64,000 bases of DNA from Stramonita haemastoma (GCA_030674155.1 CM060334.1:41807075-41871074); one strand, 5' to 3'; counted from the stretch's first letter, positions 37,747 through 50,694 are shown. The notes: generated from the letters alone by a model not told the origin. Translations and numbers: made by a program.

Positions 37747-37828
37747 ACTATCTATCTATCTATCTATTATCCCTTCTATCTATCTATCTATCTATCTCTC
37801 TCTCTCTGTGTCTCTCCCTCTCTCTTTC
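37678..37828. repeat. (CTAT)n-(CT)n microsatellite
   Basis: CTAT units broken by TTTTCATCT, ACTAT and TATCCCTT interruptions. Copy 2 at 41430-41540 is nearly uninterrupted. Confidence 0.9.
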
Positions 37829-37892
37829 TCGCTGTGTGAAACATAAAACCCGGGAAGAGACACACACAAGGAAAAAAAAACTGTTTAAAATA
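37829..37892. repeat. Duplication junction holding a third copy of a 55-bp segment
   Basis: CGGGAAGAGACACACACAAG and CTGTTTAAAA repeat, with errors, the segments at 37165-37213 and 40918-40966. The segment joins straight into LINE sequence through a shared TTTAAAA. Confidence 0.75.
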
Positions 37893-38855
37893 AACCTGGT
37901 AAGAAATATCTTAGTTTTTTTGAAATGCTCTAATTAAACTTATTAGTGCTTTTTTCCCTTTTACACACAAATGTTCTGTACCCAGCCTATGACAAAGTTT
38001 TGTCGTAAAAACATACCCCAAATAACAATATTTATTTACAACTTCTAACTTTTTATCTCCTAAAAACCATTCCTCATCCTTACCCAAAACCCCTCCTTTC
38101 CTAAAGACCATAACTTTGGTTTTATCTGTATTAATGTTTAATTTCATATCCACACAACACTTATGGAGAATATTCAACTGATTTTGCAGGCCTACAGGAG
38201 TAGAAGACAACAAAACAACATCATCTGCAAAAAGCAAAATGAACAACTCTACAGCACCTGGTATCAGTTGTACACCATGTTTTCCCTTCTCAGACATATG
38301 AGTTGCTAGTTGATTAATAAACATTCCAAACAAAGTAGGACTCAAGACACACCCTTGTCGAACCCCTAAAGGGCAGTCAAAAAAATCTGAATATTCGTTA
38401 TTGGATCTAACACAAGATATCAAACTACTGTACATTGCACGTAGGGAACAGAAAAATTTTCCTCTAACACCTTGGTCTCTAATCAATTGTAATAGCTTGT
38501 CATGTCTTACTGAATCAAAAGCTTTTCTGAAATCAACAAAAGCAACATACAATTTTTTACTCCGCTGAGAAAAGCATTTTTGAATAATAGAGTGTAAACA
38601 AAAAATATGATCAGTTGTTGAATAATTTTTACGAAAACCAGCCTGACCTTCTGAGATCATTTCATTGTCTTCCAACCATGTATAAAGCCTCTTGTTTAGT
38701 ATTGTGCTGTAGCATTTGGAAATTGTGCTCAGCAGAGAAACCCCTCTATAGTTGTCAACATTTTCAGTGTCACCTTTCTTGTAGATTGGTATAACAATGG
38801 CTTTGGCCCATTCATTTGGGTAAATGCCTTTTGAAAATAGTGAATTGAACAATTT
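37893..38855 (-). mobile_element. LINE fragment (RT), duplicate copy
   Basis: Same RT as 34159-35085 with all motifs including LLFADDVVLLSS. The RT region is uninterrupted down to a TAA at 37911-37913. The element is cut off at 37893, where the duplicated block begins. Confidence 0.9.
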
Positions 38856-39287
38856 ATGGGAGGAGGCCCACAGGGAATGGGAGGAGGCCCACAAGGAATG
38901 GGAGGAGGCCCACAGGGAGGCCCACAAAGCATGGGAGGAGGCCCTCAGGGAGGCCCTCAGGGCATGGGTGGCTACGGAGGTTACGGACAGTATGGACAGC
39001 AAGGTGGTCAGGGAGGGCAGCAAAACATGAACTACGGAGGAGGATACGGCCAGTACCAGCAGCAAGGTGGTGGTGGCTATGGGGACAGTCAGCAGGGTGG
39101 AGGAGGGTATGGGGGCCAGCAGGGCGGCTACGGCAGTCAGCAGGGCGGGTATGGCGGCAGCCAGTCCAACAGCCAAGGGGCCAACCAGGGCATGGGCGGG
39201 GGATACCAGCAGCGACAGGCACCAGGCAACACAGGCGGCGGGGGCCGCGGCAGTGGCTCCCAGAACTACCACCCCTACAGCCGATAA
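38856..39287 (+). pseudogene. hnRNP-like Gly-rich C-terminal coding region, copy 2
   Basis: Identical in predicted protein to 35103-35534 (143 codons, ending NYHPYSR). On the opposite strand a 462-codon frame runs from antisense hnRNP sequence into the LINE RT. This is a by-product of the head-to-head junction, not a designed fusion. Confidence 0.7.
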
Positions 39288-39789
39288 ACTCTCAGCCATC
39301 CCTCATCCATGTTGTGCATCATTGTCATGTGGTGAATTTTATCAGTATCATAAAAGACAGTTCACTGACCCTGTGTCTTCATTGCTCATTTACTTTGGGT
39401 TCTTTTAAAAAAAATATTTAAAAAAAATTAAGGAAAGGGATGGTAATTTGGGATTGTGAGAGTGGAGCTGTTTATTGATTTTGGACCACAGTCTCCACCA
39501 GAATGGTGAGGGATTTTGATTTTTTTTGGGGGGGGGGGGGACTTGTAAGCCTGGTGGACAGGAAATGTTTGTCCTCTGGGATTGTTGCAATTTAGTTGAT
39601 GGTGGGAGGGGTCAGCATTGAGGACTGCATGGGACAACACCCCCAAGAAACACATTGAAGGCAGCTTGGTTTCCTGTGCACACACGAGTCGGTCATTTGT
39701 CCTCATTGATGTCGTGAACAATATGTCATATACCATCAGGTAAGGGAATGGGTGTTGTGTCTTTGGTTGATAATAAACATTGAAATGTG

Positions 39790-39792
<3 letters not shown>
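39288..39792 (+). other. 3' UTR of hnRNP-like fragment, copy 2
   Basis: Same as 35535-36039, with AATAAA at 39772-39777 and slightly different homopolymer lengths. Confidence 0.65.
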
Positions 39793-39859
<67 letters not shown>

Positions 39860-39886
39860 ATTTGATTTATTCTTTTATTATATATC
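39793..39886. repeat. (GA)n plus minus-strand SINE A tail, copy 2
   Basis: Pure GA to 39853, then the TTGATTTGATTTATTC tail as at 36099-36130. Confidence 0.85.
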
Positions 39887-40365
39887 ATATATATATCATA
39901 TTATATGTTATTCTTTATATATATTATATATATATTTTTTTTTTATAAATTCTCTATCGAGAGAGAGACAGAGACAGAGATACAGACAGACGCAGGCAAA
40001 GAGACCCGAGTCAGCGTTTAAAGACTTAGAAAGGAGTAGTAGGCGTCTTGCGTTCACATCTGCTAGACGGCTGAATGTCTGAATAAATCCACATCACATC
40101 TTCTGTCTCCATAAATCATCATCATCATTTTTATGTATGGGCTTCTTTGCATACAGGGCTGGGTGTTTTAGTGGGTATTGATGAGCTACCTGTCTGTACA
40201 TGCATACGTCAGCGATATTGGGCATACTGTCAGACGCCTGCGGTGAGACAGCGGCCAGCTCTGAATACAAATGAGGGGAGAAATACCGTCATCACTCTCC
40301 CTCCCCCCACCCTCCCCTTCTGTCTGTCTCTGTGTAGCTCTGTCTCTCTGTTTCTCTGTAGTATG

Positions 40366-40870
<505 letters not shown>

Positions 40871-41429
40871 CGTGTATGTGTGTGTGTGTGGCATGTGCGC
40901 GCGCACGCGCGTGTGTGTACATCAAACCGGAAGAGACACACACAAGGCTAACAAACTGTTTAAAACGGACTGTATCGATAATCTGACGGCTGATTTAATA
41001 ATCTCTGATAATGATGATCTATTTTGGGAAGTGTTCAGTTGCAAGACCTGTCAGCGGCAATGCCCCTGTAAACATGGCGGCAGGTGAGGGGTCAGCAAGA
41101 CATTCCTGCCAGCTGCAGGTGGATTGAGAGAGACCTGCCCGCCACATCTTTATGACAGGGGCGCGTGCTGTGGCATCTTTTCCCCCAAGGTGATGCAGCT
41201 TAAAATGCAGAAAGACTGGCGGTCATTAAAGTTTGGGGGACAGGTCGATATGCCTGCCGTCATGGCAGACAGAGTCTTCCTTTATGACCTTGCTAATGAA
41301 TGGCCTTGACAGGTTGGGGGGGGGGGGGGTTCAAGGACGCTGATTGAATAAAGATCTGTGACAATTTTAGAAACGCACGGACACAGACACACACATGCAC
41401 CCACCTCCCACACTTACATAACCTGCTCT

Positions 41430-41456
41430 CTATCTATCTATCTATCTATCTATCTC

Positions 41457-41543
<87 letters not shown>

Positions 41544-41637
41544 CTCTCTCTCTGTGTCTCTCCCTCTCTCTTTCTCTCTCTCTCTCTGTCTCTCCCTCTC
41601 TCTTTCTCTCTGTTTGTCTGTCTGTCTGTCTCTATAA
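41430..41637. repeat. (CTAT)n-(CT)n-(TCTG)n, copy 2 end
   Basis: About 27 CTAT units, then CT with TCTCCC interruptions and TCTG units. The region beyond about 41575 has no counterpart in copy 1. Confidence 0.93.
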
Positions 41638-42555
41638 TATACATACATAATACCGAAAGTCAGTTGCCACTGCAACTTTCATCATCAGAAAAAAGGTCAA
41701 ACTTCAGTAGAGTCATTCGGTTACTGGTGCAGCAGGAAAGGGTTCTTGTCCAATGGGATGCTTCTTTTTCCTTCTACTTTCCGCCATGACAGGTATCAAG
41801 ACACTTTTCTGTTGGACTGTGGACAGGGAACAGGGAAGAAGACCCAGGAATACTTCTGCAGAAGCCCTTTTCATTTGCGAGGAGACTTTTCAAAGTGACA
41901 AATCTGGGACACTAGCAGTAGGCCAGGATATTCCTGTACATCTGGGGAAGCAAATGCTGACTCACAAAGCGAGGCACGCTCCATAATTCATCGTGGATGT
42001 CGGCATCAGAGAAAGTGTTTAATGAACAGCTATCGACTCAGTTCCGTAGTTTACTTCTGGCCGGCCCCCCTAAACAATCTCAAAGAATACCCTGTTCAAA
42101 CCAAAGCATTTAGGAAGCTATCCGCAGTGAGACATATGCAGTGTAGAATCATTCTATTTGCTTAAATAAATGTCTTCTCGCGCAAGGACACCATAGAAAA
42201 GTGATGGCTGATTATTAAAAGGTTTATGTGTTTGCATTCTCTCTATTTTCTATGTGTTTCCTGTGTCTCTCTCTATGTGCGTGCGTGTATGCGCGCGCCT
42301 ATGTGTGTGTGTGTATGTGTGTGTGCGTTCACGTGTGTGTATATGCGCACATGCGTTCTCGATTTTCTGTTCGGTGGGCGTTTACAGCTGAGGTCCACAG
42401 GCGAGTGATGTATGTATTGGAACGCGTAGCTGGAGGAAACAGTAGGCAAAGCCAAATAAAGGGGGCAGAGTTGGTGTTAGCAGGAGAAAACAGAGCCAGG
42501 AGGCGTAGTGTACGGTACAGGACAGAATACAAGTTTAGAATGCTTGGCTACGTTG
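41638..42555. other. Spacer, no gene recognised
   Basis: Unique sequence. Includes an alternating GT/CG stretch at 42274-42355. Confidence 0.5.
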
Positions 42556-43280
<725 letters not shown>

Positions 43281-43550
43281 TGTTTTGTCTGCAGGAGAGG
43301 AAACAATAATAATTATGGATCTATGATAGCTGCTAGTTTTAGGACAGTTTTTGTTGTTGTCACAGACTAGATTATTTTGAGCTGTTTTCTCTCCATTTCA
43401 TTTCGTCTTTTGTAGGTTTGTTCTTGTAAATATGATTAAAAAAAACAAACTCGCCTAATCTTTGTCAAGAACAAACAAGCAGACAGATAGTCTCTTTCGT
43501 AAACCTGCTCTGCATAAACTACAGAAAAACACATCTACTTTTTGTTGCAG

Positions 43551-43632
43551 GCTCACCCAGATAGTTTGTCGAGTGGAAGCACAGGATTATGACTGTTTAA
43601 TGGACGATTATTTTTACAAGCTTGTGGATAAA
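43551..43632 (+). CDS. Candidate internal exon of an unknown gene
   Basis: An 82-base stretch preceded by a polypyrimidine-like CTACTTTTTGTTGCAG acceptor and followed by AAAGTAAGG, close to a donor. Read from its second base it encodes 27 residues including LTQIVCRVEAQDYDCLMDDY. The composition is protein-like and non-repetitive, unlike surrounding frames. I do not recognise the family and no neighbouring exon is visible. It could be chance. Confidence 0.25.
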
Positions 43633-43824
43633 GTAAGGCAGCAAAAAGGCCCAAGAAACATTCTCCCAGGCTCTTTTCTCTAACGGCGGAGAGCAATTCA
43701 CCCGTTGTTGACATGCATGTAGAGCACTTAGACTGCTGTAGTTTAACCTCCGTCTCTTAGCTCTTTTGCATGTGGAGTTTTGCTAACGCTCACTTACATG
43801 CATTCAACATTCACACAGATACAA

Positions 43825-43984
43825 TCATGCACGCGCGCGCCACACACATACACACATACACACATACACGCACATACATGTGCGCACGCGCGTGCACACA
43901 CATACACACATACTCACAAACATACACACACGCACTCATACACACGCTCTCTCTCTCTCTCTCGCACGCACGCACGCACGCACA

Positions 43985-44042
<58 letters not shown>

Positions 44043-44060
44043 CACACACACACACACATA
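43825..44060. repeat. (CA)n/(CGCA)n/(CT)n cluster
   Basis: CA and CATA units with CG patches, a short CT run at 43948-43962, CGCA units, then CA to 44060, where SINE C begins. Confidence 0.9.
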
Positions 44061-44061
44061 T

Positions 44062-44395
44062 GAAGTCCTGGGTTCGAATCTTGACGGCGTAGGACGAATT
44101 AAGGACGGGGATTTTTTTTTTTTTACCATCTCTCAGGTCAACTTCAAGTACAGACCTACCAGCGCCTTAATCCCCTTTCGTCTGTATACAGACATATTTA
44201 GAACATCAAACATGCCGTTAAAGATCCTGTTGTTTATATCAGCGTTCAGTGGGTTACAGGAACACGAACATACCCACCATACATCCCCGATGTCAGAATG
44301 TAGCTACCTTGATGGTCGGCAAAAAAACAGTCGCATACAAAATAGAAAGCGCACTATTGGTGAACCTGGAAGCTGTAGCCAAGGAATAAAAAACC
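44062..44395 (+). mobile_element. SINE family C, head-truncated
   Basis: It starts at the B-box (GTCCTGGGTTCGAATCTTG) and holds AGGTCAACTTCAAGTACAGA, CAGCGCCTTAATCCCC, TCAGCGTTCAGTGGGTTA, CTTGATGGTCGGCAAAAAAA and ATTGGTGAACCTGGAAG. Begins directly after (CA)n. Confidence 0.8.
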
Positions 44396-44493
44396 CAACT
44401 GAGCTTGCGCAGAAGAGCAGGTTTAAGACTACGTGTGACTGGAGGAATCTTGGTCTAGGTCCCTGCCAGGGGAGGACTTGCTTCGTCCTTGCA

Positions 44494-44795
44494 TGCCGTA
44501 GATAGAGGAGATTTTTCTCCTGGAGTTAACGTCAGCGCTGACTCCACTCCCCCACAAAGTCCTTCGGATGAGACTTTAAACGGAGGCCCCATGTGTAAAC
44601 GCACGCAGAACATCTTGCGCACACGTTAAATCCTGTTCCGCTTGTCGTAAGAGTAGGCCATCGTGTGCCGGTGGGAACAGATGACATTTACAAAACTGCA
44701 TACACACGAGGACTGGACGTAAAAAAGCACATGAGTTCTTATCCCATTATCCTCGATATAAAAGAATAAAATAAAATAAATAAAATAAAAAAAGA
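44494..44795 (+). mobile_element. SINE family A, lacking tRNA head
   Basis: Starts with GAGGAGATTTTTCTCCTGGA, then GTCCTTCGGATGAGAC, GCAGAACATCTTGCGC, GTAGGCCATCGTGTGCCGG and the ATTATCCTCGATATAAAAG tail with (AAAAT)n. Very close to 54112-54390 and therefore young. Confidence 0.85.
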
Positions 44796-45037
44796 AGCAA
44801 TCAGTTCAGCCAGGTCACCCAACCCTGTGTAATTTACTGTTTTCCCTACACTAATTTACTACTGTCTTTGCTACGTAGGTCTTAGCTTACTATTTTCGGT
44901 ATCCAGCCAGATTGATTTGCTATTTTTGTTGTACCTGATGAACAGTAAGAAATTATTGGTGGGTGTGGTGGTTTTTTAAATTTATATTTCTTTTGTAAAT
45001 GTAGGATAAAATATGCACATATTTGTTTTATTTCTGT

Positions 45038-45039
<2 letters not shown>
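44796..45039. other. Spacer, no gene recognised
   Basis: Unique AT-rich sequence. Confidence 0.5.
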
Positions 45040-45087
<48 letters not shown>

Positions 45088-45328
45088 CACACACACACAC
45101 ACACGTGCACGTGCGCTAGCGTGCGCGTGCACACACATACTATCATACTCACACATACACATGCATGCACGCACGCACACACACACACACACACACACAG
45201 ACACGCACAAACATACATATATACACAGACACACACAAACATACATATATACACATACACAAGGAAGAGAAGAGAGGAGAGGAGAGGAGAGGAGAGGGAC
45301 AGACAGACAGACAGACAGACAGACAGAT
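45040..45328. repeat. (CA)n, alternating CG/CA, (GGAGA)n, (GACA)n
   Basis: CA at 45040-45104, CG/CA-alternating to 45200, CATA/CACAGA to 45262, about five GGAGA units to about 45297, then GACA to 45327. Confidence 0.9.
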
Positions 45329-45679
45329 CTCTGCCAGCATTAATTTTGTCCACATCAAACAAACATGCTTTTTCTGCGGAAACTTCGCCCTCAAACAAAC
45401 ACTAATGAGGTGGCTGGAGTACGGCGTGTGTTAGAATACGTGACCATTTCAGTCAGGGAGGCAGAAATAGTAACGTTTGTTTGACAGGAATATCGTTAGT
45501 GAAAAACACGTCTTTTCAAGAGTCCAGGAACGTGACTTGTCAGAGCCAAGGTAATGAGAACATGGGTTAGAGTTCCTACGTTCAGTATGCTTTAGATTAT
45601 GTCATGTGTGTCGAAGAAAGGAAGTCTCCCTAGTCATATCATGTCCTTTTCCTTCGTCTTCTTGTCTTTGTTGTTATTG
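45329..45679. other. Spacer, no gene recognised
   Basis: No shared repeat and no domain-bearing frame. Confidence 0.5.
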
Positions 45680-46002
45680 TTGTTGCTGTTGTTGTTGTTA
45701 TTGTTGTTGTTTTTCTTCATGTTTTTCATCTTGTTCTTGTTCTTGTTTTCGTTCTTGTTTTCGTTGTTCTTGTTTTCATTGTTCTTGTTCTTCTTGTTCT
45801 TGTTTTCGTTGTTCTTGTTTTCATTGTTCTTGTTCTTCTTGTTCTTCTTCTTGTTCTTCTTCTTGTTCTTCTTCTCTTCCTTCTTCCTTCTTGTTCTTCT
45901 TGTTCTTCTTCTTGTTCTTCTTCTTGTTCTTCTTCTTGTTCTTCTTCTTCTTCTTCTTCTTCTTCTTCTTCTTCTTCTTCTTCTTCTTCTTCTTCTTCTT
46001 CT
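45680..46002. repeat. (TTC)/(TTG) compound tract with a nested higher-order repeat
   Basis: TTG units lead into mixed GTTCTT and TTTTCGTTG units. A block of about 54 bases containing TTTTCGTTGTTCTTGTTTTC occurs twice in succession (about 45750-45850). The tract ends in pure TTC (45940-46001). Confidence 0.85.
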
Positions 46003-46074
46003 CTTCCCATGTTGTGAGGCAAAGCCTGGGTCCCAGCAAAAGGTTTCCCGTTAAGAATGTGTCTCCCATGCGGA

Positions 46075-46515
46075 TCGGTGGTCTAGAGGCAAAATGGATT
46101 GGGGGTCTAGAGGTAACGCGCCTGTCTAGAAAGCGAAAAGTCCCGGGCGGAGTGCGCTGTGGTTCGAATCCTGTTTGGGCTCAAAAGTTTTCCCCCATCC
46201 ATTAGATCATGAGTGGTGGTCTATGGCTAGTCTTTCGAATGAGACGATAAACCGAGGTCCCGTGTGTTACACATTATCTAGCGTACGTAAAAGAACCCAC
46301 GGCAACAAGAAGGTTGTCCCTGGCAAAATTTTGTAGAAAAAAAGGCAATCTGATTGGGGAGAAATACAATAGCAGACAGGAAAAAGTAAAAAAAAAAAAG
46401 GGTAGGCGCTGCACTTATGGCGATGTGCTCTCCCCGGGGAGAGCAGCCCGAATTTTACGCAGAGAAATCTACTGTGAAATAAAGTGGTATCAAAAAATAA
46501 ATGAATGAATAAACT
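46075..46515 (+). mobile_element. SINE family B, full length
   Basis: The tRNA-like head has its A-box segment partly duplicated: GGTGGTCTAGAGG near 46077, then GGGTCTAGAGGTAACGCGCC near 46104. A B-box GGTTCGAATCC follows at 46163-46173. The centre holds TTTCGAATGAGACGATAAAC and GAGGTCCCGTGTG. The next domain is GTAAAAGAACCCACGGCAAC with CTGGCAAAATTTTGTAG. The 3' part has GGCGCTGCACTTATGG and AATAAAGTGGTATC with an (AATG)n end. It is the most complete B copy here. Confidence 0.87.
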
Positions 46516-46622
46516 TATGACGAATACTGTAATTTACGGGTGTTAGTTATGCTTGGTGTTTTTGAAAACAGTTACTTTTTAAAACCAAACTCATAATACG
46601 GATAAATAACTACAAACGCAAC

Positions 46623-46625
<3 letters not shown>

Positions 46626-46667
<42 letters not shown>

Positions 46668-46678
46668 ACAGACAGACA

Positions 46679-46723
<45 letters not shown>

Positions 46724-46891
46724 CACGAGAGCACGCACACACACACGAACGCCACACACACACAGACACACACACATGCGCGCGCGCGCGCTGCACGCAC
46801 ACGCGCGACACACACACACACACACACGAGAGCACTCGCGCGCGCACACATACATACACACACACATACACGACAGCGCGCACACACACAC

Positions 46892-46962
<71 letters not shown>

Positions 46963-47016
46963 ACACGCACACTCTCTCTCTCTCTCACTTTTTTTTCTCT
47001 CTCTCTCTCTCTTTCT

Positions 47017-47099
<83 letters not shown>
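46626..47099. repeat. (GACA)n, (CA)n with CG patches, (CT)n, (CA)n
   Basis: GACA to 46680, CA with GCGC and CGAGAGCA patches to 46960, CT-rich at 46970-47015, then pure CA at 47022-47099. Confidence 0.92.
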
Positions 47100-47101
<2 letters not shown>

Positions 47102-47377
47102 AGATTCTGAGAAGAGGATTTGGCAATGTAGCAGAGCCCCCCTCCCCCCCCAAAAAAAAAAATCCCATGATACGAGTGCACTGTAGATATTCCTCTGTTT
47201 TTTTGTGGTTTTTTTCATTGTAATTTGCAGCTAGTTTCTTTTGGGAGATGATACAATCTGGCTTGCATTGATAATCGGGCAGTATGGGGGTCAGTGACCG
47301 ATTTGGGCATTCAGCTTCTTTCCTGGAGGGGAAAATTACTTTATTGTTACTCTGTGCTTCTGCATTCATTTGTTTCT
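47100..47377. other. Spacer, no gene recognised
   Basis: C run and A run near 47142-47162; otherwise unique. Confidence 0.5.
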
Positions 47378-47470
47378 CCCTTCCTTCCTTCCTTTCTTCC
47401 TTCCTTTCTTTCTTCCTTCCTTCCTTCTCTTCCATCCACCCTTATTTACTTTCTTTCTTTCTGATTTTCC

Positions 47471-47505
<35 letters not shown>

Positions 47506-47510
47506 GAGAG

Positions 47511-47549
<39 letters not shown>

Positions 47550-47550
47550 T
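47378..47550. repeat. (CTTC)n-like tract then (GA)n
   Basis: CTTC and CTTT tetranucleotides to about 47462, then interrupted GA to 47550. Confidence 0.9.
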
Positions 47551-47914
47551 TGTCAAGTAAAATGAGATGATCTTTTGTGATTCATGTTTTATCGTTTGTA
47601 GCTTCAAAAATGGTTCCACATTTTCAGTGGTGATATTTGATATACGGGATGATGATGATGAGTGATTTACCGGGAGAAATTGGATAGAGTTGTTTTTTGT
47701 TAGACAGCATTGCAGAGTACATCTTGTCTGTTTTTGTCGGGTGAAAGTCACTCAGAAGATTACACCATTTAAAGCTACAAACAGACTCCTCTGGCAACAA
47801 AAAGTAATTGTGTCCCCTGAATAAAATATTCTACAAGCAATCACGAAAATAAAATGATTCGATGTTTTATGTTGTTGTGTTGTTGTTGTTGTTGGTTGTT
47901 GTTGTTGTGTTGTG

Positions 47915-47968
<54 letters not shown>

Positions 47969-49175
47969 GTTGTTGCTGATATTGTTTAGTTTCAAAATAT
48001 TCAAAAGGAGTAGCGCAAGAGTGTCTGTTTTGTGGGAAGTGAACTGCTATTTCTGAGTTTTGATGTTGTCATAGTCTCCGATTGCTTTGATAACAGTTAG
48101 GAATGTGTTTCTTTTTATAAATAAACAACAAATATATTATCTTAACATCAAGAGAAAGCCATGTGGGTCACAAGCACATTTTATAAACATTTCCCCCATG
48201 AAATCGTACAAATTGGCATCAGAATCTAGAGGAAAGAATAACTGCACTTATACATAATCAATAAAAAAACATTTGAATACCAATGGTTTTGCAGTCTCAT
48301 TATCTATGAGCTACTAATCCTGTCATACTCTGGCACATTCTGATTTAACTACCACAGTTATTTCAAAGCACACTCAGTCGTTCAGAGTCAGAAAACTATG
48401 CGCACACAATTCTGTCAACGATAAGTAATTGCGTCTCTTGGCCAGGAATGTTTGATCTCGTCCGATACAGTTATATACTGTCGCTAGCTTTACCCTAGCT
48501 GACAGTTTCCACAGACTACTGAGGTGACCCTTACAGTTGAAGGTCTTGTGATCATGCTGGCTTTGATCTTTTCCTTTGGTACTCTCTGGGTGTTAGGTGT
48601 ACTCCACGAGAAAAGAGATTTCGGCACCTGTCATCTTTTATTGACAGTACCTATCCGTGTAGGTAGTGCTCCCACAAGACAACAGTGGAAGAGATCAAAC
48701 GACATACAGAATTGTACCTCCCAGAGAATTGTACTGTCTGTACTACTAGGTTTGGCTGTAGTCTAAAGGTCATTAGAACTCTTCGTCTGGTTATAACAGC
48801 AAGACGTTCTTGATCACATTTTTTGACATTGGGTTCCTGCGTTTTACTCGTGTTGTAAAAACTGCTGTACAGTCTTATGAGGATCAAGAACTTAAGAAAT
48901 CATGTGATAGAAACATTGTACAATGATTTTTGTTTATTTCATTTGTGTGTGCTAGCACTCACAAAATACATATTTTGTTCATTCGTTTATCTTATTTATA
49001 TATTGAATTTTGTAGCATATAAATCCATTCTATTCTTTATTCAAAATACAGCAACCTATCTATTTTCCATGTCGCTTTCAATTTTAACGAACTGTACTTT
49101 TTTCAAACCCTAACCACTCACTTCATCAGTTCAGCCTAATACCTGTATATGAATAAATACATTCCGGTTGATGGC

Positions 49176-49178
<3 letters not shown>
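47551..49178. other. Unique spacer with (GTT)n-(GCT)n
   Basis: No gene recognised. GTT units at 47878-47908 and 17 GCT units at 47918-47968 are the only long tandem tracts. The remaining ~1.2 kb (47970-49178) has no repeat shared with the rest of the window. Confidence 0.55.
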
Positions 49179-49268
<90 letters not shown>

Positions 49269-49273
49269 GAGAG
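49179..49273. repeat. (GA)n microsatellite
   Basis: Interrupted in its second half by single G insertions. Confidence 0.95.
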
Positions 49274-49329
49274 CTGTAAACAAATGCCAGTAGACATGGA
49301 AAACAGCATCTTTCTTTTTGCCACCGTCA

Positions 49330-49653
49330 CTTACATACCTTATTCTTTACCCACCCCCTTCTCCCCTTCTCGCTCCCCATTTCCCCACCTCTGCCCCATA
49401 GCAGAGGGTAATCATCTGACGGTCCTGTCAGACTCCAGCTTTACGTGCAGATTAGCACAGATGGCCATCTCCCCACACGGACAAGCGCAAGTGATGTGCA
49501 TGTTTGCGCTTTACATCTTTGCCACGAAAAGAAATTCACTGCACAAACTGAAGCCCTCAGCAAACATTGGCCGGTAACCGTCCATGGATCAAAGTGTGAG
49601 AATGATTGCATGGACATGGAAAGGTGAAGAATGATGATTTGAGGTTGCTGTCT
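49330..49653. repeat. Dispersed repeat E, copy 1
   Basis: Collinear with 51985-52291. Shared blocks are GCACAAACTGAAGCCCT, GCCGGTAACCGTCCATGGAT, GATTGCATGGACATGGAAAG and GAAGAATGATGAT. Both copies run into (GA)n. Orientation and class are unknown; I see no tRNA box. Confidence 0.8.
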
Positions 49654-49685
49654 GAGAGAGAGAGGGGAAGGGAGGGAGGGAGAGG

Positions 49686-49764
<79 letters not shown>
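49654..49764. repeat. (GA)n at the end of repeat E
   Basis: Begins with GGGAAGGGAGGGAGGG interruptions, then pure GA. Confidence 0.95.
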
Positions 49765-49767
<3 letters not shown>

Positions 49768-50049
49768 TGAAAGTAGGAGTGGAGGTAAAACGTCGGCAAG
49801 TGATTCAAATTCTCAATCCTTCATTATGTGAGAAGAGGACACATCTGCCTACATACACGTGTGCATGCATGTATGTGCATGTAAAGAACATGATTGGATT
49901 TGATGTGCATGGAAGTATGCTCATGAGTGTGTGAATGACCATCCGAGTGTGTGTGTAGTAGAGCAATGGCGAGATGAACACCACCAGACAGGACCACTTA
50001 TCTACCACGTAAGGAAACAAATCTGTTAAATTCAATGGTTTTGCCTTCC
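49765..50049. other. Spacer, no gene recognised
   Basis: Unique sequence with scattered CATG motifs. Confidence 0.5.
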
Positions 50050-50135
50050 TCAAGTAGAGCTTCGAGGTTCACCAATGGTACTGTTGTGCATATGTGACCT
50101 TTTAGGCCAACCACCAATGTAGCCGTATTCAGACT
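50050..50135 (-). mobile_element. SINE family C, 3' tail fragment
   Basis: GCTTCGAGGTTCACCAATGG and ATGTAGCCGTATTCAGAC match the reverse complement of the family C end at 44280-44370. Confidence 0.7.
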
Positions 50136-50525
50136 GAAGGGGGTTTGATTGATATGAATTCGTTTTTTCCCTTTATTAAATTTTTGGAGAGTGTTTGCCA
50201 CATTCCCCAGAAAATTCTATTCAGTTTATTTTGTGTTAGTCAACCCTGGTGAAGTCTTTCTTGAGTCCTCCCAAATAAATGTCTGCATCCTTTTTGTCCA
50301 GCGTCCTTACCTGCAGTTTCTTTGCTCCTTCGATAGTTGCGAAAAGCAACGTTTTAGTCCTTCAAATGAAGTGGGTTTGTAGATTAAAAGAAACAAAATG
50401 TCTGTGACATATCTCTGTTGTCAGTGTGTTCTTGTTTTCTGATTGCTCCATTTGGGTTTGGGATCAAATCTTTATGAACATTTTCAGTGACCGTCATTCG
50501 CACACCTAGGCATATTCATGCATAG

Positions 50526-50528
<3 letters not shown>
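50136..50528. other. Spacer, no gene recognised
   Basis: Unique as far as visible. Confidence 0.5.
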
Positions 50529-50591
<63 letters not shown>

Positions 50592-50636
50592 CACACATAC
50601 ACACACATACACAACACACACATACACACAATAAAA

Positions 50637-50692
<56 letters not shown>
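50529..50692. repeat. (CA)n then (AT)n microsatellites
   Basis: Interrupted CA to 50630, then about 25 AT units (50645-50692). Confidence 0.95.

Positions 50693-50694
<2 letters not shown>

Larger units (their letters stand above)
34141..37828. repeat. ~3.7-kb duplicated block, copy 1
   Basis: Collinear with 37893-41575 at an offset of about 3752 bases. The block covers the LINE RT part, the hnRNP-like 3' end, a SINE tail, several microsatellites and a unique segment. Differences are almost all one- or two-base indels in homopolymers and microsatellites. The left edge lies inside the LINE at a TTTAAAATAAACC stretch. The right edge lies in the (CTAT)n/(CT)n tract. Confidence 0.92.

Noticed and set aside
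46075..46175. Possible tRNA gene (also 54044-54115 and 19163-19235)
   Set aside because: A- and B-box promoter elements are present, but no four-stem cloverleaf can be closed, and each is followed by a SINE body and tail. These are tRNA-derived SINE heads.
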